DNA from: JAAYZH01 sp964479695
GTDB taxonomy: Bacteria; Bacillota; Clostridia; Saccharofermentanales; Fastidiosipilaceae
Assembly: GCA_964479695.1 (NCBI GenBank)
Contig: CAYZSO010000001.1
Location: 1 to 64,000, forward strand
Direction of reading: 5' to 3'
Length of the DNA stretch: 64,000 nucleotides
Part shown: piece by piece, positions 1 through 8,082 of the stretch
How positions within the stretch are numbered: the first letter of the stretch is position 1
Layout of the letters: each line of letters starts with the position of its first letter
Translations under genes and position numbers: made by a program
The notes under the pieces: generated by a model
The model's input: the letters and a program-made list of their open reading frames with translations, nothing else
Told to the model about the DNA's origin: nothing
The model's database searches: none

Positions 1-91
1 CAAATTTGCTTTTATGTGCATGATAGAGCCGAAGTTTATGCGTGACACGTCACCCAATCTGCACATATCTTCAAATTTGCTTAAATGTGCA
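1..91. repeat. Inverted copies of the 32-bp palindromic repeat motif
   Basis: Positions 1-20 and 60-91 are reverse-strand copies of the imperfect palindrome that forms the heart of the tandem array at 56812-57170. The motif is an outer arm TGCACATA/TATGTGCA around the core CAAATTTG. The copy at 60-91 is complete (32 bp) with two substitutions in one arm, and the copy at 1-20 is cut by the window edge. No gene is seen here. Confidence 0.8.
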
Positions 92-201
92 AGCGAACAT
101 GATCTGCACTATGGATTCACATCTTTCTACGAAATTTTCTGAGAAATAACTACGCACCGTCGAAAATTTTTTCTTTGAGTTGAATATGCTTCAGTCTTTG
201 A

Positions 202-440
202 CGTGTCTAACGTGCCTAATGTGCCTAATGTGCTTAACGTGCCTAACGAGCCTAACGTGCTAGTAAGGTTGTTCGAAAAGTTACCGACCAGGAGTTACCG
301 TCGAAAAGTTACCGTCCAGGAGTTACCGACCAGGAGTTACCGTCGAGGAGTTACCGTCGAGGAGTTACCGTCCAGGGGTTATCGACTAGGAGTTACTGAC
401 CAGAAGTGACTGGCCAGAAATTTCAGCCAGAAATTCGGCC
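202..440. repeat. Two short tandem repeat tracts upstream of the str operon
   Basis: Positions 202-261 hold about six imperfect copies of a 9-bp unit, GTGCCTAAC. Positions 268-420 hold about nine degenerate copies of a roughly 15-bp unit, GAGTTACCGTCCAG, decaying into CCAGAAATT-type copies up to about 440. Both are open in some frames, but the resulting peptides are pure repeat and no ribosome site is seen, so I do not call a gene. Similar minisatellites recur throughout the window. Confidence 0.85.
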
Positions 441-471
441 CAGAAATACAGAATTTCTGTAGCAAATATTT

Positions 472-500
472 TTGCCATGTTGCGTTTGTGGTGGTATAAT
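472..500 (+). promoter_or_regulatory. Promoter of the str operon
   Basis: TTGCCA at 472-477 and a perfect TATAAT at 495-500 are separated by 17 bp, a good sigma-A type promoter. Transcription would start near 507, giving a leader of about 80 nt before rpsL. Confidence 0.75.
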
Positions 501-585
501 TCCTGCGTGTGTCGCTCCGCGCGCGCATTTTGGCGTGCTATTTCGGAGCGATACCATTGTAAAAAATGAGAAAGGAGGTGTATTG

Positions 586-1014
586 ATGCCAACGTTCAAC
601 CAATTAGTTAAGCAAGGTCGCCATGACAAGACGTACAAGTCTCACTCTCCGGCACTTCATGTCAACATGAATACGCTGAAGAAGCGCGAAACGGAGATTG
701 TTTCTCCTCAGAAGCGCGGAGTTTGCACGGTTGTTAAGACCACGACCCCGAAGAAGCCTAACTCAGCAATGCGTAAGGTGGCTCGTGTCCGTTTGACTTC
801 CGGTATGGAAGTTACAGCGTATATTCCGGGTATTGGCCATAACCTGCAGGAGCACTCGGTTGTCCTCATTAGAGGCGGTCGTGTGAAGGATCTGCCGGGT
901 GTCCGTTACCATATTGTACGCGGAACTCTGGATACAGCAGGCGTGAATGACCGTAAACAGAGTCGTTCCAAGTACGGCGCTAAGAAGCCAAAGGCTGCCA
1001 AGGTCAAGAAGTAA
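586..1014 (+). CDS. rpsL: 30S ribosomal protein S12
   Basis: This 142-residue protein is the small-subunit decoding-centre protein S12. The diagnostic stretches PKKPNSAMRKVARVRLTSG, GHNLQEHSVVLIRGGRVKD and LPGVRYHIVRG are all intact, with lysines at the positions linked to streptomycin sensitivity. The start is the ATG at 586, preceded by AAAGGAGGTG at 571-580. The same frame is open back to 472, but only this start has a ribosome site and matches the family N-terminus MPTFNQLV. It is the first gene of the rpsL-rpsG-fusA-tuf cluster, transcribed from the promoter at 472-500. Confidence 0.99.
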   Translation: MPTFNQLVKQGRHDKTYKSHSPALHVNMNTLKKRETEIVSPQKRGVCTVVKTTTPKKPNSAMRKVARVRLTSGMEVTAYIPGIGHNLQEHSVVLIRGGRVKDLPGVRYHIVRGTLDTAGVNDRKQSRSKYGAKKPKAAKVKK

Positions 1015-1128
1015 GGGTCAGGTTGAACTCATTTGCTCAGTACATCTTGTCGCATATGTCTCTTAAGGGGGACTTTGGCCGGCAAGGCGCATTGACAAAA
1101 CCCAATAAGGGTATTGAGTACCTGTGAT

Positions 1129-1146
1129 ATCAGGGCACACCCTGAT
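1129..1146 (+). promoter_or_regulatory. Hairpin in the rpsL-rpsG intercistronic region
   Basis: A perfect 7-bp stem, ATCAGGG/CCCTGAT with loop CACA, lies 26 nt before the rpsG start within a 158-nt spacer. In Escherichia coli ribosomal protein S7 represses translation by binding the rpsL-rpsG spacer. A similar role here is only an inference from position. The hairpin is not followed by a T-run, so it is unlikely to be a terminator. Confidence 0.4.
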
Positions 1147-1172
1147 TTATCATGTAAAGGAGGGAAGACAAA

Positions 1173-1643
1173 GTGCCACGTAAAGGCCATGTCCCAACAA
1201 GAGAAGTTCTCCCTGATCCCATTTACCATGATGTGAGAGTTGCAAAACTCGTGAACAACATCATGCTAGATGGCAAGAAGGGAACCGCACAGTCCATCGT
1301 ATACGGTGCATTTGATATTATCAAAGAGAAGACCGGTATGGATGGCCTTGAAGTATTTGAAAAAGCGTTGGAAAACGTTATGCCTATGCTGGAAGTTAAG
1401 GCACGCCGTGTCGGCGGTGCGAACTACCAGGTTCCGATCGAAGTTCGTCCGGAAAGAAGGCAGACTCTCGCCCTGCGCTGGCTAGTCCAGTTTGCACGCA
1501 AGAGAAGTGAAAGAACTATGAAAGAGCGCCTGGCAGGTGAACTCACCGATGCGATGAACAATGCCGGCGGCGCTTTCCGCAGAAAAGAGGAAATGCACAG
1601 AATGGCCGAGGCCAACCGCGCGTTTGCTCACTACAAATGGTAA
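1173..1643 (+). CDS. rpsG: 30S ribosomal protein S7
   Basis: A 156-residue S7, the usual length, which nucleates assembly of the 30S head by binding the 3' domain of 16S rRNA. Typical stretches are MPRKGHVPTREVLPDP at the N-terminus, ALENVMPMLEVKARRVGGA and a C-terminal MAEANRAFAHYKW. The start codon is GTG, with AAAGGAGGG at 1157-1165 just upstream. It is second in the str operon, separated from rpsL by a 158-nt spacer with a hairpin, and followed 21 nt later by fusA. Confidence 0.98.
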   Translation: MPRKGHVPTREVLPDPIYHDVRVAKLVNNIMLDGKKGTAQSIVYGAFDIIKEKTGMDGLEVFEKALENVMPMLEVKARRVGGANYQVPIEVRPERRQTLALRWLVQFARKRSERTMKERLAGELTDAMNNAGGAFRRKEEMHRMAEANRAFAHYKW

Positions 1644-1664
1644 TGTCAGCGAAAGGAGATCCCA

Positions 1665-3731
1665 ATGCCTAGAGAATTCTCACTTGAGAATACCAGAAAT
1701 ATCGGGATTATGGCCCACATCGACGCGGGTAAGACAACGACGACAGAACGTATCCTTTATTACACCGGTAAGATCCATAAGATCGGCGAAACACATGAAG
1801 GCGCCGCGACCATGGACTATATGGCGCAGGAACAGGAGCGCGGTATCACCATTACTTCTGCTGCGACTACTGCCCAGTGGAAAGGTCATCGTGTCAACAT
1901 CATCGACACACCGGGACACGTAGACTTCACAGTTGAAGTTGAACGTTCCCTTCGTGTACTCGACGGTGCCGTTACTTTGCTCGATGCTAAGAGCGGTGTT
2001 GAGCCGCAGACTGAGACAGTCTGGCGCCAGGCTGATCACTACAAGGTCCCCCGTCTGGTTTACATCAACAAGATGGACGTGACCGGCGCAGACTTCTTCT
2101 ACTCTGTCAACACCATCAAGGAGCGCCTGCGTGCAAACGCAGTACCGATCCAGATCCCGATTGGCGCTGAGGAGACTTTCACCGGCATCATTGACCTCGT
2201 GACGATGAAGGCCGAAGTCTACAAGAACGATGACGGCACCGTCTACGAAGAGACGGATATTCCGGCTGAGTACCTTGACCAAGCACAGGAATGGCGCGAC
2301 AAGATGGTCGAAGCGATTGCCGAGGAAGATGAAGAGCTGACGATGAAGTATCTGGAAGGGGAAGAAATTTCTGTTCCGGAGCTCAAGGCTGCACTTCGCA
2401 AGGCGGTTGTCAACGTCCATATCATTCCTGTCACCTGTGGTTCTTCTTATAAGAATAAGGGTGTTCAGTTATTGCTTGACGCCGTGGTCGATTACATGCC
2501 TTCACCTCTCGACATTCCTCCTATTAAGGGGATTGATCTCGATACCGGTGAAGAGACTATACGCCACGCTTCTGACGAAGAACCATTCTCAGCACTCGCG
2601 TTCAAGATCATCGTTGATCCTTTCGTAGGGAAGCTCGCATTCTTCAGAGTGTACTCCGGTACGCTCGAGGCAGGTTCCTATGTTCAGAACTCGACGAAGG
2701 GTAAGCGTGAGCGCATCGGCCGAATTCTGCTGATGCACGCGAATCATCGCGAGGAAATCTCGAAGGTCTATGCGGGCGACATCGCTGCTGCAGTCGGCCT
2801 GAAGGATACAACCACCGGTGACACGCTCTGCGACGCATCCGATCCGGTTATCTTGGAGTCGATGGACTTCCCGGAACCGGTTATCAGTGTTGCGATCGAA
2901 CCGAAATCGAAGGCTTCGCAGGATAAGATGATGATCGCTCTGCAGAAACTGGCTGAAGAGGATCCGACTTTCCGGACTCATACCGATGAGGACACCGGGC
3001 AGACGATTATCTCCGGCATGGGTGAGCTCCACTTGGATATCATCGTGGATCGTATGTTCCGCGAGTATAAGGTGGAAGCAAATGTCGGCGCTCCTCAGGT
3101 TGCTTACAAAGAAACGATTACACAGCCTGCCAGAGCGGACGGTAAGTTTATCCGTCAGTCGGGCGGTCGCGGCCAGTATGGTCACGTCGTTCTCGAGATC
3201 GAACCGATGGAACCCGGCACCGGTTACGAGTTCAACAACAAGACGATCGGTGGCTCTGTCCCGAAAGAATTTGTTGAACCTGCAAACCAGGGTATTCAAG
3301 AGGCCATGCAAAGTGGTATCTTGGGCGGCTATCCGGTTGTTGATGTCCGAGTGAATCTCGTAGATGGTTCGTACCATGATGTCGACTCTTCGGAAATGGC
3401 GTTTAAGATCGCAGGTTCCATAGGCTTCAAGGATGCGATGCGCAAGGCGTCCCCCATTCTGCTTGAACCAATCATGAAAGTGGATATCACGGTTCCGGAA
3501 GAGTACATGGGTGATGTTATGGGTGACATCAGCTCACGCAGAGGTCGTATTGAAGGTATGGAAGCCATTTCCGGCGCACAGAAAATCGCCGCGATGGTTC
3601 CCCTGTCTGAGATGTTTGGCTATGCAACAGCTTTGCGTTCCAGAACCCAAGGACGCGGTACTTTCGTCATGCAGCCGGCACAATTTGAACCTGTGCCGAA
3701 GAGCATCCAGGAGAAGATCCTGGCAAAATAA
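1665..3731 (+). CDS. fusA: Translation elongation factor G
   Basis: This 688-residue GTPase drives ribosomal translocation and, with RRF, ribosome recycling. The G domain shows the P-loop AHIDAGKTTTTE near residue 17, the switch II motif DTPGHVDF and the guanine-specificity motif NKMD. Domains II to V follow, with the domain IV region GGRGQYGHVV and a C-terminal SRTQGRGTFVMQPAQFEPVP. The start ATG has GAAAGGAG upstream. It follows rpsG closely in the str operon. The codon choice looks constrained, and the iterated CTTTGGCC motif found elsewhere is absent. Confidence 0.99.
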   Translation: MPREFSLENTRNIGIMAHIDAGKTTTTERILYYTGKIHKIGETHEGAATMDYMAQEQERGITITSAATTAQWKGHRVNIIDTPGHVDFTVEVERSLRVLDGAVTLLDAKSGVEPQTETVWRQADHYKVPRLVYINKMDVTGADFFYSVNTIKERLRANAVPIQIPIGAEETFTGIIDLVTMKAEVYKNDDGTVYEETDIPAEYLDQAQEWRDKMVEAIAEEDEELTMKYLEGEEISVPELKAALRKAVVNVHIIPVTCGSSYKNKGVQLLLDAVVDYMPSPLDIPPIKGIDLDTGEETIRHASDEEPFSALAFKIIVDPFVGKLAFFRVYSGTLEAGSYVQNSTKGKRERIGRILLMHANHREEISKVYAGDIAAAVGLKDTTTGDTLCDASDPVILESMDFPEPVISVAIEPKSKASQDKMMIALQKLAEEDPTFRTHTDEDTGQTIISGMGELHLDIIVDRMFREYKVEANVGAPQVAYKETITQPARADGKFIRQSGGRGQYGHVVLEIEPMEPGTGYEFNNKTIGGSVPKEFVEPANQGIQEAMQSGILGGYPVVDVRVNLVDGSYHDVDSSEMAFKIAGSIGFKDAMRKASPILLEPIMKVDITVPEEYMGDVMGDISSRRGRIEGMEAISGAQKIAAMVPLSEMFGYATALRSRTQGRGTFVMQPAQFEPVPKSIQEKILAK

Positions 3732-3817
3732 TCCTATTCGGCCGCAGGCACCTAAACGAGGCACAGCATAGCGGGCGCCAGAAGCTTCCAAGTGAAGATT
3801 TCAAATGCCCCAAACAG

Positions 3818-3845
3818 TTGCCAAAACACAAGTTTTGTGTAAAAT
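3818..3845 (+). promoter_or_regulatory. Probable internal promoter before tuf
   Basis: TTGCCA at 3818-3823 and TAAAAT at 3840-3845 are spaced by 16 bp, within the 196-nt fusA-tuf gap. The same TTGCCA box is used by the rpsL promoter. A separate tuf promoter is common and would allow higher EF-Tu output. Confidence 0.5.
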
Positions 3846-3927
3846 ATCATTTAGGTGTCAGCCTGATATAGTTTGAAACAATTGACTTCGGGAGAAACCC
3901 GAGTCACACAAGGAGGATTTCACACAA

Positions 3928-5130
3928 ATGGCTAAAGCAAAATTTGAAAGAAACAAGCCCCACGTCAACATCGGCACCATTGGCCACGTTGACCACGGCA
4001 AGACCAGTCTCACGGCTGCCATCACCAAGGTTCTGGCTATGGACGGTACCGCTGACTTCACGGACTATGCCCACATCGATAAGGCACCGGAAGAGAGACA
4101 ACGTGGTATCACGATCAACACTTCTCACGTTGAGTATCAGACGGCCAATCGCCACTATGCTCACGTTGACTGCCCAGGACATGCTGACTATGTTAAGAAC
4201 ATGATCACCGGTGCGGCTCAGATGGACGGCGCGATTCTCGTCGTATCCGCTGCGGATGGTGTTATGCCCCAGACCCGTGAGCACATCCTGCTCGCACGTC
4301 AGGTCGGCGTTCCTTCTATCGTTGTTTTCATGAACAAGGTAGACCAGGTTGACGACGAAGAGCTCTTGGATCTCGTTGAGATGGAAATTCGTGACCTCTT
4401 GAACGAATACGAATTCGATGGCGACAACTGCCCGGTTATCCGCGGTTCCGCTCTGGAAGTTCTTGAGTCCACCAGCACAGACACGAATGATCCGGTCTAT
4501 GCACCGATCCATGAGCTGATGGCTGCTGTTGACGAGTACATCCCGACTCCGACCCGTCCTGTTGACCGTCCGTTCCTGCTCCCGGTTGAAGACGTCTTCA
4601 CCATTTCCGGTCGTGGCACTGTTGCTACCGGTCGTGTTGAGCGTGGTACGATGAAGGTTGGCGACCCGGCTGAGATCATTGGTCTCCAAGAAGAGAGCCG
4701 TTCTACCGTTATTACCGGTCTTGAAATGTTCCGCAAGATCCTGGACAGCGCTGTCGCAGGTGACAACGTTGGTGCTTTGCTCCGCGGTGTCAACCGTACT
4801 GATGTCGAGCGTGGCCAGGTTATCGCTAAACCCGGTTCCATCACCCCTCACTCCAAGTTCGAAGGTCAGATCTATGTTCTGACTCAGGCTGAGGGTGGCC
4901 GTCATAAGCCTTTCTTCAGCGGCTATCGTCCTCAGTTCTTCTTCAGAACGACCGACGTTACCGGCATCATGCACCTGGAAGAGGGTACAGAGATGGTTAT
5001 GCCAGGCGACAACGTCAAGATTGATGTTGAGCTGATCACACCGGTTGCTATGGAAGAGGGTATGCGCTTCGCTATCCGCGAAGGTGGTCATACCGTTGGT
5101 GCAGGCACTGTTTCCAAGGTTGAGGCGTAA
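3928..5130 (+). CDS. tuf: Translation elongation factor Tu
   Basis: A 400-residue EF-Tu that delivers aminoacyl-tRNA to the ribosomal A site. Visible GTPase motifs are GHVDHGKTSL near residue 19, DCPGHADY and NKVD. Domains II and III carry RGTVATGRVERG and GGRHKPFFSGYRPQFFFRTT. The start ATG is preceded by AAGGAGG. It is the last gene of the str operon and is followed by an intrinsic terminator. It is typical in length and content. Confidence 0.99.
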   Translation: MAKAKFERNKPHVNIGTIGHVDHGKTSLTAAITKVLAMDGTADFTDYAHIDKAPEERQRGITINTSHVEYQTANRHYAHVDCPGHADYVKNMITGAAQMDGAILVVSAADGVMPQTREHILLARQVGVPSIVVFMNKVDQVDDEELLDLVEMEIRDLLNEYEFDGDNCPVIRGSALEVLESTSTDTNDPVYAPIHELMAAVDEYIPTPTRPVDRPFLLPVEDVFTISGRGTVATGRVERGTMKVGDPAEIIGLQEESRSTVITGLEMFRKILDSAVAGDNVGALLRGVNRTDVERGQVIAKPGSITPHSKFEGQIYVLTQAEGGRHKPFFSGYRPQFFFRTTDVTGIMHLEEGTEMVMPGDNVKIDVELITPVAMEEGMRFAIREGGHTVGAGTVSKVEA

Positions 5131-5204
5131 GCTGATACTGGAACTGAAACGTAAATCGAAATCGCTTTGATCGGAATTTTTTCGGCCAAAGCCGCACATT
5201 ACAG

Positions 5205-5231
5205 CCGCATCCGTGAGGGTGCGGTTTTTTT
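5205..5231 (+). terminator. Intrinsic terminator of the str operon
   Basis: The stem CCGCATCC/GGGTGCGG closes on a GTGA tetraloop and is followed by seven T (5225-5231). It lies 74 nt after the tuf stop codon. A copy of the iterated GGCCAAAGCCGC motif sits immediately upstream at 5184. Confidence 0.9.
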
Positions 5232-5390
5232 ATGGTTTTAGTGTGGTTTTATTGTGGTTTTATTGTTGAGCGGAAAATTCGGCAATTTCTCAAATTTCCG
5301 AATTTTCAGCAGACACATCCGTACTGCTGCAGGCTACAAGGTTAATGCTATAATTTTAAAACGACTACAGTAGTAAGGATTGTCAACCCT

Positions 5391-8006
5391 ATGAATGAAA
5401 CAAAAGACAAATTTACAGATGACCTAGGTCAGGACACTGCACAAGATCAAGATCAAGATCTAAATCAAGATTTAAATCAAAATCAAGATCGAAATCAAGA
5501 TCAAGATCTAAATCAAGATCTAAATCAAGATCAAAATCAAGATCACGATAAAGATCAAACGCAAGATCTTGACGCAGAGAATGTTACGACCACACAAGAT
5601 ATTGATGCAGAGGAGATCACATCGCAAGGCGGCTCCGGTTCGGGGGCGGCGGATGGGAAGCTGCGCTTGCCGCTGATCCCTTTGCGGGGTATTGTTCTCC
5701 TGCCTTATCTCCATTTAACCTTTGATGTCAGCAGGGACCTGAGTCGCGAGGCGATTGGGAATGCTTTGGAAGGGGATATGCTGATCTTCGTGACAGCACA
5801 GAAGGACTCTTCGATCGAATTTCCGGACCTTGACAGCTTGTATCAGACTGGCTGTGTGGCGAAGATATCGCAAGTGATCGAGATCAACGAAACCGGGATT
5901 TTGCGCTTGACTTTGGAAGGCCTTTACCGCGCGAAGATCAACGATCCCGATTTTGATGGTCATGAATATGTCATTACCGTGGAGAAGCTGGAAGACCAGT
6001 ATCCGCAGGGAAGTCAGGATCAGTTTGTTCTTGAGGCGACTCGCAGAGGGGTTGTCGAGGCGTATCAAACATTCTCGATGGAGACCGGGCGGCAGAACCG
6101 TGACCAGATGTATACGCTGGTTGAAGAAACCGATGCAAGCATTCTAGCGGATCGAGTGGCGAGCCAGGCTTTGGCCATGTTCCATGACAGACAGAGCTTC
6201 CTCGAACAGACGAATGTCTCGGAGCGACTCGCCTTCCTCTTGGCGAAACTGAATCGCGAAATTATTCTGGCCCGCTACGGCAAATCGCTGAACGAGAAGG
6301 TCAAGGAGAATGTTGACAAGGGGCAGCGCGAGTATTTCCTCCGTGAACAGATCAAGGTCATCCAGAATGAGTTGGGGGATGCCAGCGACAACCGCTCAGC
6401 CGCCGATGATTTCCGCGAGAAATTGGCGTCGATGAAGATTTCGGACCAAGCCCGCGAGAAGTTGGCAAAAGAAATTGATAAACTCACCTCCTACGCGCCG
6501 CAGAACCCCGAGGCGTCGGTTCTGCGCAATTATTTGGAGACGGTTTTTGACCTGCCGTGGGGGAAGGTCGATCAGCTTGACTTCGACCTTACCAAGATTC
6601 GCCGCCGCTTGGACAAGGACCATTACGGCCTGGAGCAAGTGAAGGAACGGATTATGGAATATATTGCTGTTTCGAAGCTTCGCGCGGCCAAAGGCGAGCG
6701 CCGCACCAAGGGTCCCATCCTTTGCTTAGTGGGTCCTCCGGGTGTCGGCAAAACGTCTGTCGCCTCTTCCGTAGCCGCTGCTATGGGGCGCGCTTTTGTG
6801 CGCATGTCTCTGGGCGGTGTGCGGGATGAAGCCGAAATTCGCGGTCACCGCCGCACGTACATTGGCTCCATGCCGGGCCGAATCATCAATGCGATGACGC
6901 AGGCCGGCTCGGACAACCCCTTGATTTTGATGGACGAGATTGACAAATTGTCGGCCGATTACAAGGGCGACCCGTCTTCTGCGCTTCTCGAAGTGCTGGA
7001 TCCTGAGCAAAATAACACCTTCCGTGACCATTATCTGGAGCTGCCGTACGATCTGTCACAGGTTCTGTTTATCACCACGGCAAACCGAGCCGATCAGATC
7101 CCGCCGGCGCTCTTCGACCGAATGGAAGTCATTGAGCTCAACGGCTACACGGTTCCTGAGAAAATCGAGATTGCGAAGCGCCACCTTCTGCCCAAGCAGA
7201 TGAAGGAAAATGCCCTCGAGAAGGGCCAGCTCACGGTTCAGAAGGCGGCTTTGACCGACTTGATTTCGAATTATACCGCTGAGGCGGGGGTGAGGCAGCT
7301 GGAGCGGGCTTTGGCCAAAATATGCCGTAAAGCCGCTCTGGAAATTGCCGCGGCCAAAGACGCCGACAGCGACTCCAATCCGGACCCGAAAGTGAAGGTT
7401 ACTGCCCAAAACTTGCAAGATTATGCCGGCAAACCCCGATATCACTACGACAAAGCCGGCAAGAAGCCGCTTTCCGGCCTGGTTCGCGGCCTGGCCTGGA
7501 CCGCGGCCGGCGGCGATACGCTGGAGATCGAAGCCCTCACAATGCCCGGAAACGGCAAACTCAACATCACCGGCCAATTGGGCGACGTGATGCAAGAATC
7601 TTGTCAAGTCGCCTTGGCTTACGTGCGCTCCCGCTCGGAGAAATACGAGATCCCGGATGATTTCTTCGAGAAACATGATATCCATGTCCACGTCCCGGAA
7701 GGGGCCACACCCAAAGACGGCCCCTCCGCCGGCATCACCCTCGTCGTTGCCATCGCTTCCGCAATCACTAAACGCAAAGTCGAACCCAGCCTGGCCATGA
7801 CCGGCGAGGTGACCCTTCGCGGCCGAGTCCTGCCAATCGGCGGCCTGAAAGAAAAGCTCATCGCCGCCGACCGCGCCGGTATTAAAACCGTCATCATCCC
7901 GGAAGATAACCGGCGAGACCTCGATGACGTCCCCGAATCCGTACTCTCCAAACTGACCATCCACTTCGCCCAAGACGCCCAGGAGGTCCTGGACCTTGCG
8001 TTGTGA
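5391..8006 (+). CDS. lon: ATP-dependent protease Lon with a repeat-built N-terminal tail
   Basis: An 871-residue Lon, the cytosolic AAA+ serine protease that degrades misfolded and regulatory proteins. Residues 1-90 are an unusual tail rich in Gln, Asp and Asn (QDQDLNQDLNQ-type repeats), encoded by a 12-bp-like DNA repeat. The LON substrate-binding domain starts at LRLPLIPLRGIVLLP (about residue 91). Walker A GPPGVGKTS is near 448 and Walker B LILMDEIDKL near 511. The catalytic Ser sits in KDGPSAGIT (near 779), with the partner Lys in GGLKEK about 42 residues later. All catalytic parts are intact. A TATAAT at 5349-5354 may be its -10 element. It converges on the ABC exporter across a 46-bp palindrome. 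Confidence 0.97.
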   Translation: MNETKDKFTDDLGQDTAQDQDQDLNQDLNQNQDRNQDQDLNQDLNQDQNQDHDKDQTQDLDAENVTTTQDIDAEEITSQGGSGSGAADGKLRLPLIPLRGIVLLPYLHLTFDVSRDLSREAIGNALEGDMLIFVTAQKDSSIEFPDLDSLYQTGCVAKISQVIEINETGILRLTLEGLYRAKINDPDFDGHEYVITVEKLEDQYPQGSQDQFVLEATRRGVVEAYQTFSMETGRQNRDQMYTLVEETDASILADRVASQALAMFHDRQSFLEQTNVSERLAFLLAKLNREIILARYGKSLNEKVKENVDKGQREYFLREQIKVIQNELGDASDNRSAADDFREKLASMKISDQAREKLAKEIDKLTSYAPQNPEASVLRNYLETVFDLPWGKVDQLDFDLTKIRRRLDKDHYGLEQVKERIMEYIAVSKLRAAKGERRTKGPILCLVGPPGVGKTSVASSVAAAMGRAFVRMSLGGVRDEAEIRGHRRTYIGSMPGRIINAMTQAGSDNPLILMDEIDKLSADYKGDPSSALLEVLDPEQNNTFRDHYLELPYDLSQVLFITTANRADQIPPALFDRMEVIELNGYTVPEKIEIAKRHLLPKQMKENALEKGQLTVQKAALTDLISNYTAEAGVRQLERALAKICRKAALEIAAAKDADSDSNPDPKVKVTAQNLQDYAGKPRYHYDKAGKKPLSGLVRGLAWTAAGGDTLEIEALTMPGNGKLNITGQLGDVMQESCQVALAYVRSRSEKYEIPDDFFEKHDIHVHVPEGATPKDGPSAGITLVVAIASAITKRKVEPSLAMTGEVTLRGRVLPIGGLKEKLIAADRAGIKTVIIPEDNRRDLDDVPESVLSKLTIHFAQDAQEVLDLAL
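5449..5565 (+). repeat. Short tandem repeat encoding the Lon N-terminal tail
   Basis: About nine degenerate units of AATCAAGATCTA or AATCAAGATCAA encode alternating Gln/Asp/Asn/Leu residues. The reading frame is preserved because the units are multiples of six bases. Confidence 0.85.
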
Positions 8007-8030
8007 GTTAGGGGCAGAAGCACTACACAA

Positions 8031-8076
8031 GTTTTGCACTACATAAGTTTAAATTTAAACTTATGTAGTGCAAAAC
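8031..8076. repeat. Perfect 46-bp palindrome between lon and the ABC exporter
   Basis: Each 23-nt half is the exact reverse complement of the other, with no loop. The central part is ACTACATAAGTTTAAA plus its complement, and the outer arms are GTTTTGC/GCAAAAC. It lies 24 nt after the lon stop and 6 nt before the end of the converging ABC gene. It could act as a bidirectional terminator, although no T-run follows on either strand. The same core occurs at 30029 and 33900. Confidence 0.85.
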
Positions 8077-8082
8077 AAATCA

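Noticed and set aside
203..409. 68-codon frame with NVPNVPNV and RSYRR repeats as a repeat protein
   Set aside because: It consists only of two minisatellites with no ribosome site; the frame is open because the repeat lacks stops.
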